Below, piece after piece: positions 54,837-63,509 of a stretch of DNA of 64,000 bases. This DNA comes from an uncultured Maribacter sp. (lineage in GTDB: Bacteria > Bacteroidota > Bacteroidia > Flavobacteriales > Flavobacteriaceae): assembly GCA_947498505.1 (NCBI GenBank), contig CANMKG010000002.1, positions 434,001 through 498,000 on the forward strand, read 5' to 3'. The position numbers and the translations under genes were made by a program. Under the pieces are notes generated by a model. That model worked only from the letters and a program-made list of their open reading frames with translations. It had not been told where the DNA came from and did no database searches. Position 1 is the stretch's first letter, and the number at the start of each line of letters is the position of its first letter.

Positions 54837-55550
54837 ATGATGACCGAAAAAGATAAAAAGCTAGCGTTTAAAATATACTTTTATTTAGGAGCACTTTTTA
54901 TAACCTCACTGGTGGTTTCTAATTTAATTTTTCAAAAGTTCTTTTTTTGGAAACCTTTTGGCGATATCACCGTTTTTGGAGCTCCATTATTTGAGCTTTC
55001 GGTAGGTATATTGCCTTATCCCATTACATTTTTGATAACCGACCTTATTTCTGAGATTTATGGAAAAAAGAAAGCAAATCAGGTTGTAACTGCGGGGATT
55101 TTTGCCTCGTTTTTTTCAATGGGAATAGTGTTACTTGCAGATTATGTTCCTGCAATAAAAGCTTCGCCTATTAATAATGAGGTTTTCAGTAGTGTTTTTG
55201 CACTTTCACCTATTGCAGTTTTGGCTTCAATGATAGCATATTTATTTGCACAATACATAGACATAGCGTTATATCATTTTTGGAAAAAAATTACTAACGG
55301 TAAACATTTATGGCTTAGAAACAATTTTTCAACTTTTGCTTCTCAATTTGTAGATACTTTCACCGTGGTACTGCTTTTATGTATGTTTAAAGTGCTTCCT
55401 TGGGAAATGTTTTATGGATTATTAATTAGTGGATTTCTTTTTAAAATTTTAATTGCATTCCTCGACACCCCTTTGCTGTATTTCTTCGTATATATACTGA
55501 GAAAACGATTTAACTTAAATATAACTCAAGAAATAGAGTTGGGTGTATAA
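54837..55550 (+). CDS. Queuosine precursor transporter (YhhQ/VUT family)
   Basis: 237 residues with about six membrane helices and the family signature ILPYPITFLITDLISEIYGKKKANQVV near residue 58. The DTFTVVLLLCMF helix with an acidic residue near residue 180 also fits. YhhQ/QPTR proteins import queuosine precursors (preQ0 or preQ1) for tRNA modification. Two ATG codons in tandem (54837, 54840) are both possible starts. No other queuosine gene lies in the window. Confidence 0.92.
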   Translation: MMTEKDKKLAFKIYFYLGALFITSLVVSNLIFQKFFFWKPFGDITVFGAPLFELSVGILPYPITFLITDLISEIYGKKKANQVVTAGIFASFFSMGIVLLADYVPAIKASPINNEVFSSVFALSPIAVLASMIAYLFAQYIDIALYHFWKKITNGKHLWLRNNFSTFASQFVDTFTVVLLLCMFKVLPWEMFYGLLISGFLFKILIAFLDTPLLYFFVYILRKRFNLNITQEIELGV

Positions 55551-55680
55551 TATCAACTTACTTTTTTAGTTCTAAGAAATATACATCTCTTTTAAAATAA
55601 GTGTAATAGTTGTGTTAAGCTCAAAAGTGTATTTTTTGGATAAATATCCTCTCGTTAACTAAGGACAATAGTATAAATAG
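55551..55680. other. AT-rich intergenic region before the AsmA-like gene
   Basis: 130 bases with no hairpin terminator. TATTTTTTGG near 55630 resembles the -7 element but has one extra base between TA and TTTG. No clear ORF is present. Confidence 0.3.
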
Positions 55681-58374
55681 ATGAAAAAAAAGATTTTTAA
55701 AATAGTAGGAGTTTTTATTCTTGCTTTTCTACTTATCATAATTGCAGTGCCATTTTTACTTAAAGGTAAAATAGGGGAAGTAATTAAAAATAAGGTTAAC
55801 AATAGCATTAATGCTGAGTTTAATTTTGTTGATGCAGATTTGAGTTTGTTTTCTAACTTTCCAAAGGCAACTTTGAAAATGAAGGAAACTACCATAATTA
55901 ATAAAGCACCTTTTTTGGGTGATACACTTTTTGCAGCGGATGCTTTGGAGTTAAGCTTATCGGTAAGTGAGTTATTTAAAGATGCAAGTGAGCCAATAAA
56001 TATAAGTTCTTTAGATATAGCCAAAGCTTTAGTTAATATAAAGGTGGATGAATCTGAAAATGCTAATTATGATATTGTTGTAGAAAGTAATTCAGATGTT
56101 TCTAACGACGAAAAATCAGGAAGCTCTGGTTTCGTATTGTCTCTGCAATCCTACCAAATAAGTGATTCCAGATTTAATTACATAGACGATGCATCAAAAA
56201 TAGAATTAAATATTGAAGATTTTCAACACTCAGGAAGTGGAGATTTGTCTGCAGAAGTTACGCAGCTAAATACCAAGACAACATCTAATGTTACCTATGC
56301 AAGTGAAGGAAAAGAGTATTTAACTAATGTGAAATTACAGTTAGATGCACTTCTAAATTTAGATTTAGAAAACAGTAAATATTCGTTTTTAGAAAACCAA
56401 GCATTTATAAATAACTTGGAGTTAATTTTTGATGGTTTTATTAAGTTAAACGAAAACAATCAGGAAGTTGATATTACATTTAAAACACCATCAACGGACT
56501 TCTCAAATTTTATAGATTTAGTTCCTAATGAGTATACCAAGGATATCTCTAAGGTAAAAACATCAGGTAATTTTGAAGTATCGGGGAACGTAAGTGGAGT
56601 AGTTGATGAAACGCATATACCAAAGTTTGCAATACATGTTAACTCTGAAAACGCTAGTCTAAATTACCCTGATTTGCCCAAAGCGGTCAAAAACATATTT
56701 ATAGATACTCATGTTTCAAATGCATCAGGCGTAATTGAAGATACTTTTGTTGATATTAAAAGGTTGTCGTTTGGTATTGATGAGGATGTATTTTCTTTGA
56801 ATTCTCAGATTTCTGATGTTTCAGGTAATCCTAAAGTAAAAGTAAAAGTAAACGCGGATATGGATTTATCTAAAATTTCTCAAGCGTATCCTGTACCTGA
56901 AAATTACAATTTAAAAGGATTTTTAAAGGCTGATTTAGCTGCAAATTTTGATATGGCTTCTTTGGATAAAAAAGAGTATCAAAAAACAAAAGCGGAAGGG
57001 CAGTTTTCTCTAAAGAATTTTGAGTATAAGTCATCCGATATTAATAACCCAATTCTTATTCAAAAAACAGCCGTGCGTTTTGATAAAGAGAATGTGTTTT
57101 TAGATGAGTTAGAAGGGACAACAGGTGATTCTGATTTTAAAGTAAATGGTAAACTCTCAAATTTTTTAGGGTTTGCGTTTAATGATGAAAATGTTCAAGG
57201 AGATTTCACCTTAAAGGCAGAATCTATTAAAGTGTCTGATTTTATGACCACGGATGAAAACGAATCTGGTACAAATGAGAATATTGTTGATAAGGGAGAA
57301 GCAATTAAAATACCTGCATTTTTAGATTGTACAATTAATGCCAGTGCAAATACTGTGGTGTACGATAATTTAAATTTGAAAAATGTTTCGGCAATAATGG
57401 TTGTTAAAGACCAAAAGGCAATTTTGTCAAATGTAAAATCGTCACTGTTTGGAGGTGACCTGTCATTTGGAGGAACAGTTTCTACAAAAGAAAAAACACC
57501 TTCGTTTAATATGGATTTAAAAATGAACGGATTTAACTTGGGAGACACCTTTGCCGAGATGAAAATGTTTAAGGCTATAGCTCCTATTGCAAAATCGTTC
57601 GTAGGTTCTTTAAACTCAACAATTACCCTTAAAGGACTTTTGAATAATGACCTTACACCAAATTTAAGTAAGGTGTCAGGAGATGTAATTGGTCAAATTT
57701 TAGGAGTTAAGGTTAACTCAGAAAAATCTAATCTGCTAAATTCTTTAGATGGACAGCTGGGTTTTGTAAATTTTGAACAACTTAATGTAAAGGACTTAAA
57801 AACCAACTTCTCTTTTAATAATGGTAAAGTTGCTTTAAAACCAGTTACTTTTAATTATAAAGATATTCCGTTGACGTTATCAGGGAATCACGCTATTGAT
57901 TCTGAAATGGACTATAAACTTACTTTAGATGTACCAGCGAAGTATTTAGGAAAAGAAGTTAATAATTTGTTACAGCAAATTGGAGATAAAGAAAGTTCAA
58001 ATGTAACGGTTCCAGTAAATGCGTTATTTTCAGGCAATATAAAGTCACCTAACGTTAGTACAGATTTAAAATCGGCTACTACTTCTTTAACCAATAAACT
58101 GGTAGAAATTCAAAAGCAAAAATTACTCAATAAAGGAAAAAATAAGCTTTCCGATTTGTTGGGAGAAACTTTAGGAGGAAACAAAAAAGAGGGAGATAGT
58201 GCTGATTCAAAAACAACCGAAGGGGTCATTAATGATGTGCTTTCATCTATTGGAAAAAAGAAAGATGACACTGTAAAAAATGACACCTCTAAACAAGATA
58301 ATGTTACAAAAGCTGTTGAGGTTTTAGGTGGGCTTTTAGGAGCTAAAAAGAAAAAGAAGGACTCAGTTAACTAA
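55681..58374 (+). CDS. AsmA-like inner-membrane protein
   Basis: 897 residues: an N-terminal membrane helix (about 7–30) and a long beta-rich periplasmic region, with an AsmA N-terminal segment (NSINAEFNFVDADLSLFSNFPKA near 42–62) and an AsmA C-terminal repeat region (about 600–790). The tail, from about 820, is very rich in Lys, Asp, Ser and Gly and ends in KKKKDSVN. AsmA-like proteins are related to the repeating beta-groove proteins (TamB, YdbH, Vps13) that carry lipids between membranes. The stop overlaps that of the convergent DUF2797 gene by 8 bases. Confidence 0.88.
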   Translation: MKKKIFKIVGVFILAFLLIIIAVPFLLKGKIGEVIKNKVNNSINAEFNFVDADLSLFSNFPKATLKMKETTIINKAPFLGDTLFAADALELSLSVSELFKDASEPINISSLDIAKALVNIKVDESENANYDIVVESNSDVSNDEKSGSSGFVLSLQSYQISDSRFNYIDDASKIELNIEDFQHSGSGDLSAEVTQLNTKTTSNVTYASEGKEYLTNVKLQLDALLNLDLENSKYSFLENQAFINNLELIFDGFIKLNENNQEVDITFKTPSTDFSNFIDLVPNEYTKDISKVKTSGNFEVSGNVSGVVDETHIPKFAIHVNSENASLNYPDLPKAVKNIFIDTHVSNASGVIEDTFVDIKRLSFGIDEDVFSLNSQISDVSGNPKVKVKVNADMDLSKISQAYPVPENYNLKGFLKADLAANFDMASLDKKEYQKTKAEGQFSLKNFEYKSSDINNPILIQKTAVRFDKENVFLDELEGTTGDSDFKVNGKLSNFLGFAFNDENVQGDFTLKAESIKVSDFMTTDENESGTNENIVDKGEAIKIPAFLDCTINASANTVVYDNLNLKNVSAIMVVKDQKAILSNVKSSLFGGDLSFGGTVSTKEKTPSFNMDLKMNGFNLGDTFAEMKMFKAIAPIAKSFVGSLNSTITLKGLLNNDLTPNLSKVSGDVIGQILGVKVNSEKSNLLNSLDGQLGFVNFEQLNVKDLKTNFSFNNGKVALKPVTFNYKDIPLTLSGNHAIDSEMDYKLTLDVPAKYLGKEVNNLLQQIGDKESSNVTVPVNALFSGNIKSPNVSTDLKSATTSLTNKLVEIQKQKLLNKGKNKLSDLLGETLGGNKKEGDSADSKTTEGVINDVLSSIGKKKDDTVKNDTSKQDNVTKAVEVLGGLLGAKKKKKDSVN

Positions 58375-59161
58375 TACTAAGTCCTACATATAAACCTTCG
58401 TTTGCTCTTATATTGAAAACAGTATTGTCTTCAAAAATTAAATATTGTCCTTTTATTCCAACTAACTTACCTGCATAATTTGGTGTCTTGGTAAGGTTTA
58501 GACTTTTTACCTTTTCGGGGTATTGTAAAACAGGAAATTCAAGGTGTGTTTCTTGATTGTTGACAATGTAATATTCTATAACTTCTTCAGGAAGGTATTT
58601 TTTTAAGTTATCTCTCCAATCAACAAGATTTTCTTCGGTTACGGTATTGGTTAGCATTTTTCGCCAATTGGTTTTATCCGCTACATGGTTTTTTAAAGCA
58701 ACCTCAGTAATTCCTGCTAAATATCGGTTTGGTACTTCAACAATTTCAATTGCTTCATGAGCGCCTTGATCTATCCACCTGGTGGGAACTTGACCTTTTC
58801 GAGTAACACCAACTTTTATGTTACTTGAGTTTGCTAGGTATACAATATGAGGTTGGAGTTGCGCTTTTTTTTCAAATTCTAAATCACGGTCTTCAATACC
58901 TAAATGTGCAGTACTTAATTCAGGTCTCATTATCCAATCACCTGCAGAAGGGGTTTCAAAAAAACAACTTTTACAAAAACCTTGTCTGTAAATAGGTTTG
59001 TTTTTACTACAATTTAAACATTGCGTTTTTATGTATTCAAGCGAAAGTGTTTTGTTTAAAATCTGATTTACGTTTAAAAAATCATTAAAAAACACTAAGT
59101 AATATTGAATGGGGCTACCTATTTCGGTTTGCATTTTTTGTAAGACGCCTTCGTATTGCAT
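58367..59161 (-). CDS. DUF2797 protein with zinc-ribbon and GIY-YIG-like regions
   Basis: 264 residues. A four-cysteine site, probably a zinc ribbon, lies at Cys48, Cys51, Cys63 and Cys66. It is followed by a segment that resembles a GIY-YIG nuclease start, HIVYLANSSNIKVGVTR (about 103–119), with IDQGA further on. A closing beta-rich region (about 210–264) follows. The usual GIY-YIG tyrosines are only partly kept, so nuclease activity is not assured. The function of DUF2797 is unknown. It is convergent with the AsmA-like gene, with 8 bases of stop overlap, and divergent from the GH3 gene. Confidence 0.82.
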   Translation of the reverse strand: MQYEGVLQKMQTEIGSPIQYYLVFFNDFLNVNQILNKTLSLEYIKTQCLNCSKNKPIYRQGFCKSCFFETPSAGDWIMRPELSTAHLGIEDRDLEFEKKAQLQPHIVYLANSSNIKVGVTRKGQVPTRWIDQGAHEAIEIVEVPNRYLAGITEVALKNHVADKTNWRKMLTNTVTEENLVDWRDNLKKYLPEEVIEYYIVNNQETHLEFPVLQYPEKVKSLNLTKTPNYAGKLVGIKGQYLIFEDNTVFNIRANEGLYVGLSIS

Positions 59162-59226
59162 TGTTGTAAATCTTATGGTAAATCAATTTGAAATGAGAAC
59201 TAATAAAGTTATTTTTAGCTATTGAA

Positions 59227-59234
59227 TAATTTTG
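59227..59234 (+). promoter_or_regulatory. Promoter -7 element before the GH3-family gene
   Basis: TAATTTTG matches TAnnTTTG and lies 37 bases before the start codon. No clear -33 element is present. Confidence 0.4.
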
Positions 59235-59271
59235 CAGATAATTCAAAAACAAAGGATAAAGATAACCTAAA

Positions 59272-60786
59272 ATGCCAATACCTTTATTTAATTCCATAGC
59301 ATCTTGGCTTTTGAAAAAGCGATATCATCAAATAGAGCTTTTTTTGAAATATCCTGAAGAGGTGCAGGAAGAAGTTTTGAAACAACTTTTGGAAATAGCT
59401 GAAGATACGGAGATTGGTAAAAAGTTTGGTTTTGAGTCTATTACTAATTATGATGCTTTTAATGAACGGGTACCTATAGTTTCATATGAGCAAATTGAAC
59501 CCGACATAGAGCGTACTAGAAGAGGTGAGCAAAATGTTTTTTGGCCTACATCTATTAAATGGTTTGCTAAAAGTAGCGGAACAACCAATGCTAAAAGTAA
59601 ATTTATTCCAGTAAGTTCTGAAGCCCTTGAGGATTGTCATTATAAATCAGGAAAGGATTTACTTTGTTTGTACCTAAATAACAATGAAAATTCTCAATTA
59701 TTCACTGGGAAGAGTCTTAGGTTAGGAGGGAGTAAACAGTTATATGAACAAAATGGCTCTTTTTTTGGAGATTTATCGGCCATTTTAATTGATAACATGC
59801 CGCTTTGGGCAGAGTTCAGCAGCACACCTAGCAATAAGGTTTCTTTAATGAGTGAGTGGGAGAGCAAGCTTAAAGCTATTATTCACGAAAGTACTCAGGA
59901 GAATGTTACTAGTTTAGCGGGAGTTCCTTCATGGATGTTGGTATTAATGAATAATGTTCTTGAAGAAACAGGTAAAGGTAATTTATTTGAAGTGTGGGAA
60001 AATCTAGAAGTATATTTTCATGGAGGGGTAAGTTTTAACCCTTATATGGAACAGTACAAAAATCTGCTTCCTAGTAAATCATTCCAGTACTACGAAATAT
60101 ATAATGCATCGGAAGGTTTTTTTGCCATTCAAGATAGAAACAATTCCAAAGAGCTTTTGCTAATGCTAGATTATGGAATTTTTTACGAATTTATTCCTGT
60201 TGAAAATTGTGGAACTGCTAATGAAAAAGCTATCCCCCTATGGCAGGTAAAACGTAATGTGAATTATGCTATTGTAATTACCACAAATTCAGGATTGTGG
60301 AGATATAAAATAGGAGATACGGTTAGGTTTACTTCTTTAAGTCCGTTTAGAATAAAAGTTACAGGACGAACTAAGCATCATATTAATGTTTTTGGCGAAG
60401 AATTAATTATTGAAAATGCTGAAGACGCTTTAAAAAATGTTTGTAAAAAAACAAATACAGAAATTAAGGATTATACAGTTGCACCAATCTTCATGTCAGG
60501 TAAGGAGAAAGGAGCTCATGAGTGGATAATTGAGTTTAGAAAATCTCCAAAGGAGTTAAAATATTTTACTGAACTTTTAGATAATGCGTTAAAGTCATTA
60601 AATTCTGATTATGAGGCTAAACGTTATAATAATATAACTTTAAAAATGCCGGTAATTCATGTAGCAAGAGAAAATTTATTTTATGATTGGCTAAAGGCAA
60701 ATGATAAGCTCGGAGGGCAGCACAAAATACCAAGATTATCTAATAAGCGAGACTACATCGAAGAATTACTTCAGATAAACAAATAA
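59272..60786 (+). CDS. GH3-family acyl-adenylating protein
   Basis: 504 residues. GH3 proteins are members of the ANL (firefly luciferase-like) superfamily that adenylate carboxylic acids and join them to amino acids; plant members conjugate auxin and jasmonate. Landmarks are the ATP-binding WFAKSSGTTNAKSKFIPVS near residue 96, YNASEGFF near 279 and the hinge region YKIGDTVRFTS near 344, followed by KVTGRTKHHINVFGEEL. The length of 504 residues is near the bacterial family norm. The acid and amino acid substrates are unknown; neighbouring genes give no clue. It is followed after 59 bases by a small hydrolase-like gene. Confidence 0.92.
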   Translation: MPIPLFNSIASWLLKKRYHQIELFLKYPEEVQEEVLKQLLEIAEDTEIGKKFGFESITNYDAFNERVPIVSYEQIEPDIERTRRGEQNVFWPTSIKWFAKSSGTTNAKSKFIPVSSEALEDCHYKSGKDLLCLYLNNNENSQLFTGKSLRLGGSKQLYEQNGSFFGDLSAILIDNMPLWAEFSSTPSNKVSLMSEWESKLKAIIHESTQENVTSLAGVPSWMLVLMNNVLEETGKGNLFEVWENLEVYFHGGVSFNPYMEQYKNLLPSKSFQYYEIYNASEGFFAIQDRNNSKELLLMLDYGIFYEFIPVENCGTANEKAIPLWQVKRNVNYAIVITTNSGLWRYKIGDTVRFTSLSPFRIKVTGRTKHHINVFGEELIIENAEDALKNVCKKTNTEIKDYTVAPIFMSGKEKGAHEWIIEFRKSPKELKYFTELLDNALKSLNSDYEAKRYNNITLKMPVIHVARENLFYDWLKANDKLGGQHKIPRLSNKRDYIEELLQINK

Positions 60787-60845
60787 ATATGAGATTTTGT
60801 CGTTTTATGATCACATTGTACTTAACAAACTAAACTAACGGTATT

Positions 60846-61406
60846 ATGAAAGCAGAACGACTAGTAATTATCTCGGATATGTGGGGGGCTAAAAAAGGGC
60901 TTTGGATAACATCGTATCTTGGATACTTACAGCAATATTATGACATTGTCTTTTATGATGTTCAACAATTAGCAAATCTCGATATTAAAATTAATTCTGA
61001 AAAAAATATTCATGAGGCTTTTGTGGGTGGAGGAATTGACACTGCAGTTGCACACCTATTAAAAAGAGAAACTCAACCTTCTCATTATTTAGCATTTAGT
61101 ACTGGAGGGACTGTATTGTGGAAAGCTGCAGCTATGGGGTTGCCTGTAAAGTCTATCTATGCGGTTTCAGCTACTAGAGTTAGGTATGAGACTGTAAAAC
61201 CAAAAACAGAGGTAACACTGGTTTATGGTGAAAAGGATGAATTTAGGCCTGCTGGTGATTGGTTCGGTAAAATGAAAATTAATGCAGATATTATTCAAAA
61301 TTTTGGACACACCCTGTATACCGATGAAAAAATGATAAAGAGTATTTGTAAAGATTTACTTGGAAAAGTAACACACAGTGCTCCTAAATATAAAAAAGCG
61401 GTTTAA
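60846..61406 (+). CDS. Small alpha/beta-hydrolase-like protein
   Basis: 186 residues. The fold is suggested by a first strand RLVIISDMWG, a candidate nucleophile in LAFSTGGTVLW (Ser85; the canonical G-x-S-x-G reads A-F-S-T-G here), a candidate acid Asp131 in YGEKDEF and a candidate histidine, His155, in FGHTLYTD. The order Ser–Asp–His and the spacing fit a hydrolase without a lid domain. I do not recognise a named family. It ends exactly at the stop of the convergent clpX gene, inside a shared hairpin. It might act with the GH3-type enzyme 59 bases upstream, for example on a conjugate, but this is only a suggestion. Confidence 0.72.
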   Translation: MKAERLVIISDMWGAKKGLWITSYLGYLQQYYDIVFYDVQQLANLDIKINSEKNIHEAFVGGGIDTAVAHLLKRETQPSHYLAFSTGGTVLWKAAAMGLPVKSIYAVSATRVRYETVKPKTEVTLVYGEKDEFRPAGDWFGKMKINADIIQNFGHTLYTDEKMIKSICKDLLGKVTHSAPKYKKAV

Positions 61407-61430
61407 TTAAGAAACCGCTTTTAATTTTTT
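61394..61430. terminator. Bidirectional terminator overlapping both stop codons
   Basis: AAAAAGCGGTTT and AAACCGCTTTT form a hairpin across the two adjacent stop codons, of the plus-strand hydrolase (61404–61406) and minus-strand clpX (61407–61409). T-rich sequence follows on the plus strand and A-rich sequence precedes it, so both transcripts can end here. The stem codes for KKAV on one strand and KAVS on the other. Confidence 0.88.
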
Positions 61431-62642
61431 TACTGTTTCGTGAGACAGCTTATTTTCGGCATAAGGTTTTGTAACCTTAAATTCTTTTTCTTCGCTACTC
61501 GGCAATTCAAACATTGCATCTGTGAAAATAGCTTCGCATAAGGATCTTAAACCTCTAGCTCCTAATTTGTACTCAATTGCTTTGTCTACAATGTAATCTA
61601 ACGCTTGTTCAGTAATAGAGAATTTTATTCCATCCATACCAAAAAGCTTTTCATATTGTTTTATAATAGCATTTTTGGGTTCTGTTAAAATGGCTCTAAG
61701 TGTTTTAGCATCTAAAGGATTCATATGAGTTAATACCGGAAGTCTTCCTATAATTTCAGGAATTAATCCAAACTCTTTTAAATCTCTTGGGATTATATAT
61801 TGTAAAATGTTATCGTTGTCTAAATGCTCTTCAGCCTTAGATGCACTATAACCAACAGCTTGCATATTAAGCCTTTTGGTAATAGCTCTTTCTATTCCAT
61901 CAAAAGCGCCACCTGCAATAAATAAGATATTTTCGGTATTTACCTCAATAAATTTCTGGTCAGGATGCTTTCTGCCTCCTTTTGGTGGTACGTTTACTAC
62001 GGTGCCTTCAAGAAGTTTAAGTAGACCTTGTTGAACACCTTCTCCTGAAACATCTCTGGTAATAGAAGGGTTATCGCTTTTACGAGCAATTTTATCTATT
62101 TCGTCAATAAATACAATTCCTCTTTCAGCTTTTTCTAAATTATAATCCGCCGCTTGAAGTAATCGTGTAAGTATACTTTCCACATCTTCTCCAACGTATC
62201 CAGCTTCAGTTAAAACTGTTGCATCAACAATAGCCAAAGGAACATTAAGCATTTTAGCTATGGTCTTAGCAATTAGGGTTTTTCCTGTTCCCGTTTGCCC
62301 GACCATAATAATGTTACTTTTTTGAATTTCAATATCGTCTTCTTTTGGAGACGGTTGAAGTAGTCTTTTATAGTGATTATAAACGGCAACAGACATTACC
62401 TTTTTGGTGCGTTCCTGGCCAATTATAAAAGTGTCTAAAAAATCTTTAATTTCAATTGGTTTTTTTAAAACCAATTCAGAAGATAAATCGTTTGTTTTAC
62501 TTTGCTTGGATTCTTCAGCAACAATACCGTGCGCTTGTTCAATACAGCGATCACAGATATGAGCATCTAATCCTGCTATTAACAAATTTGTTTCTGGTTT
62601 TTTTCTACCACAAAACGAACATTCTAAATTTTCCTTTGCCAT
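61407..62642 (-). CDS. clpX: ATP-dependent Clp protease ATP-binding subunit ClpX
   Basis: 411 residues, the normal ClpX length. The N-terminal zinc-binding domain has Cys8, Cys11, Cys30 and Cys33. The AAA+ core shows Walker A GQTGTGKT, Walker [11 protein letters not shown], the pore loop GYVGEDVE and sensor-2 LGARGLRS. ClpX unfolds tagged proteins and feeds them to ClpP. It is downstream of clpP on the same strand, 98 bases apart, and tig precedes both, the conserved tig–clpP–clpX order. Confidence 0.98.
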   Translation of the reverse strand: MAKENLECSFCGRKKPETNLLIAGLDAHICDRCIEQAHGIVAEESKQSKTNDLSSELVLKKPIEIKDFLDTFIIGQERTKKVMSVAVYNHYKRLLQPSPKEDDIEIQKSNIIMVGQTGTGKTLIAKTIAKMLNVPLAIVDATVLTEAGYVGEDVESILTRLLQAADYNLEKAERGIVFIDEIDKIARKSDNPSITRDVSGEGVQQGLLKLLEGTVVNVPPKGGRKHPDQKFIEVNTENILFIAGGAFDGIERAITKRLNMQAVGYSASKAEEHLDNDNILQYIIPRDLKEFGLIPEIIGRLPVLTHMNPLDAKTLRAILTEPKNAIIKQYEKLFGMDGIKFSITEQALDYIVDKAIEYKLGARGLRSLCEAIFTDAMFELPSSEEKEFKVTKPYAENKLSHETVKKLKAVS

Positions 62643-62740
62643 AACACCATAATTGTTATATTCTTAAAATATAACGAAAGAAATTACAAATTGGTTTAAA
62701 AATAGATGAGTAACATCTATTTTGAGTTAATTAGTCGATA

Positions 62741-63421
62741 TTATTCCTTTTCCCTAACTAGAATTTCGTCAATCATTCCATATTCTTTCGCTTCATCTGC
62801 CTTCATCCAGTAATCTCTATCGCTATTTTCACGAACCTTATCTATAGATTGCCCTGAGTGTTGTCCTATTATTTGGTAAAGCTCATCTTTGAGTTTCAAA
62901 ATTTCTCTTGCTGTAATTTCAATATCACTAGCTTGACCTTGAGCTCCACCCATTGGTTGATGAATCATGACTCTTGAATGGGTAAGACCACTTCGTTTAC
63001 CTTTTTCACCAGCACACAATAATACTGCTGCCATTGAAGCTGCCATACCAGTACAAATTGTAGCCACATCTGGCTTAATAAACTGCATGGTGTCATAAAT
63101 TCCTAAACCAGCGTAAACACTTCCTCCCGGAGAGTTAATATATATTTGAATATCTTTTGTTGCATCTGCACTTTCTAAAAACAACAATTGCGCTTGAACG
63201 ATATTTGCAACCTGATCATTAATTCCTGTTCCTAAAAAAATAATTCTATCCATCATTAATCTGGAAAACACATCCATGGCAATTGCATTTAGTTGTCTTT
63301 CCTCAATTATATTGGGGGTCATGTTTACAGGATACATACTACTTACTATTTTATCGTAGTACATGCTGTTAATGCCTTGGTCTTTTATAGCGTAATTTTT
63401 GAATTCTTTTCCGTAATCCAT
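62741..63421 (-). CDS. clpP: ATP-dependent Clp protease proteolytic subunit ClpP
   Basis: 226 residues, slightly longer than enteric ClpP because of an N-terminal propeptide-like extension. The catalytic triad is Ser129 in TGMAASMAA, His154 in VMIHQPMGG and Asp203 in DRDYWM. The IGF-loop docking clefts should accept ClpX from the adjacent gene. It lies between tig and clpX on the minus strand. A hairpin terminator lies between tig and clpP, so clpP–clpX are probably transcribed from a promoter in that 89-base gap as well as by readthrough. Confidence 0.98.
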   Translation of the reverse strand: MDYGKEFKNYAIKDQGINSMYYDKIVSSMYPVNMTPNIIEERQLNAIAMDVFSRLMMDRIIFLGTGINDQVANIVQAQLLFLESADATKDIQIYINSPGGSVYAGLGIYDTMQFIKPDVATICTGMAASMAAVLLCAGEKGKRSGLTHSRVMIHQPMGGAQGQASDIEITAREILKLKDELYQIIGQHSGQSIDKVRENSDRDYWMKADEAKEYGMIDEILVREKE

Positions 63422-63445
63422 GTTGGTATAATCAATTTAAAGGAT

Positions 63446-63480
63446 AAAAAAATGGTGCCGAAAATATTATTTTCGGCACC
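63446..63480 (-). terminator. Terminator between tig and clpP
   Basis: On the minus strand GGTGCCGAAAATA pairs with TATTTTCGGCACC around a one-base centre, and ATTTTTTT follows. It would end most tig transcripts before clpP. Confidence 0.88.
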
Positions 63481-63509
63481 GTAAAGATACTTAAATATTT
63501 TTTGGAAAA

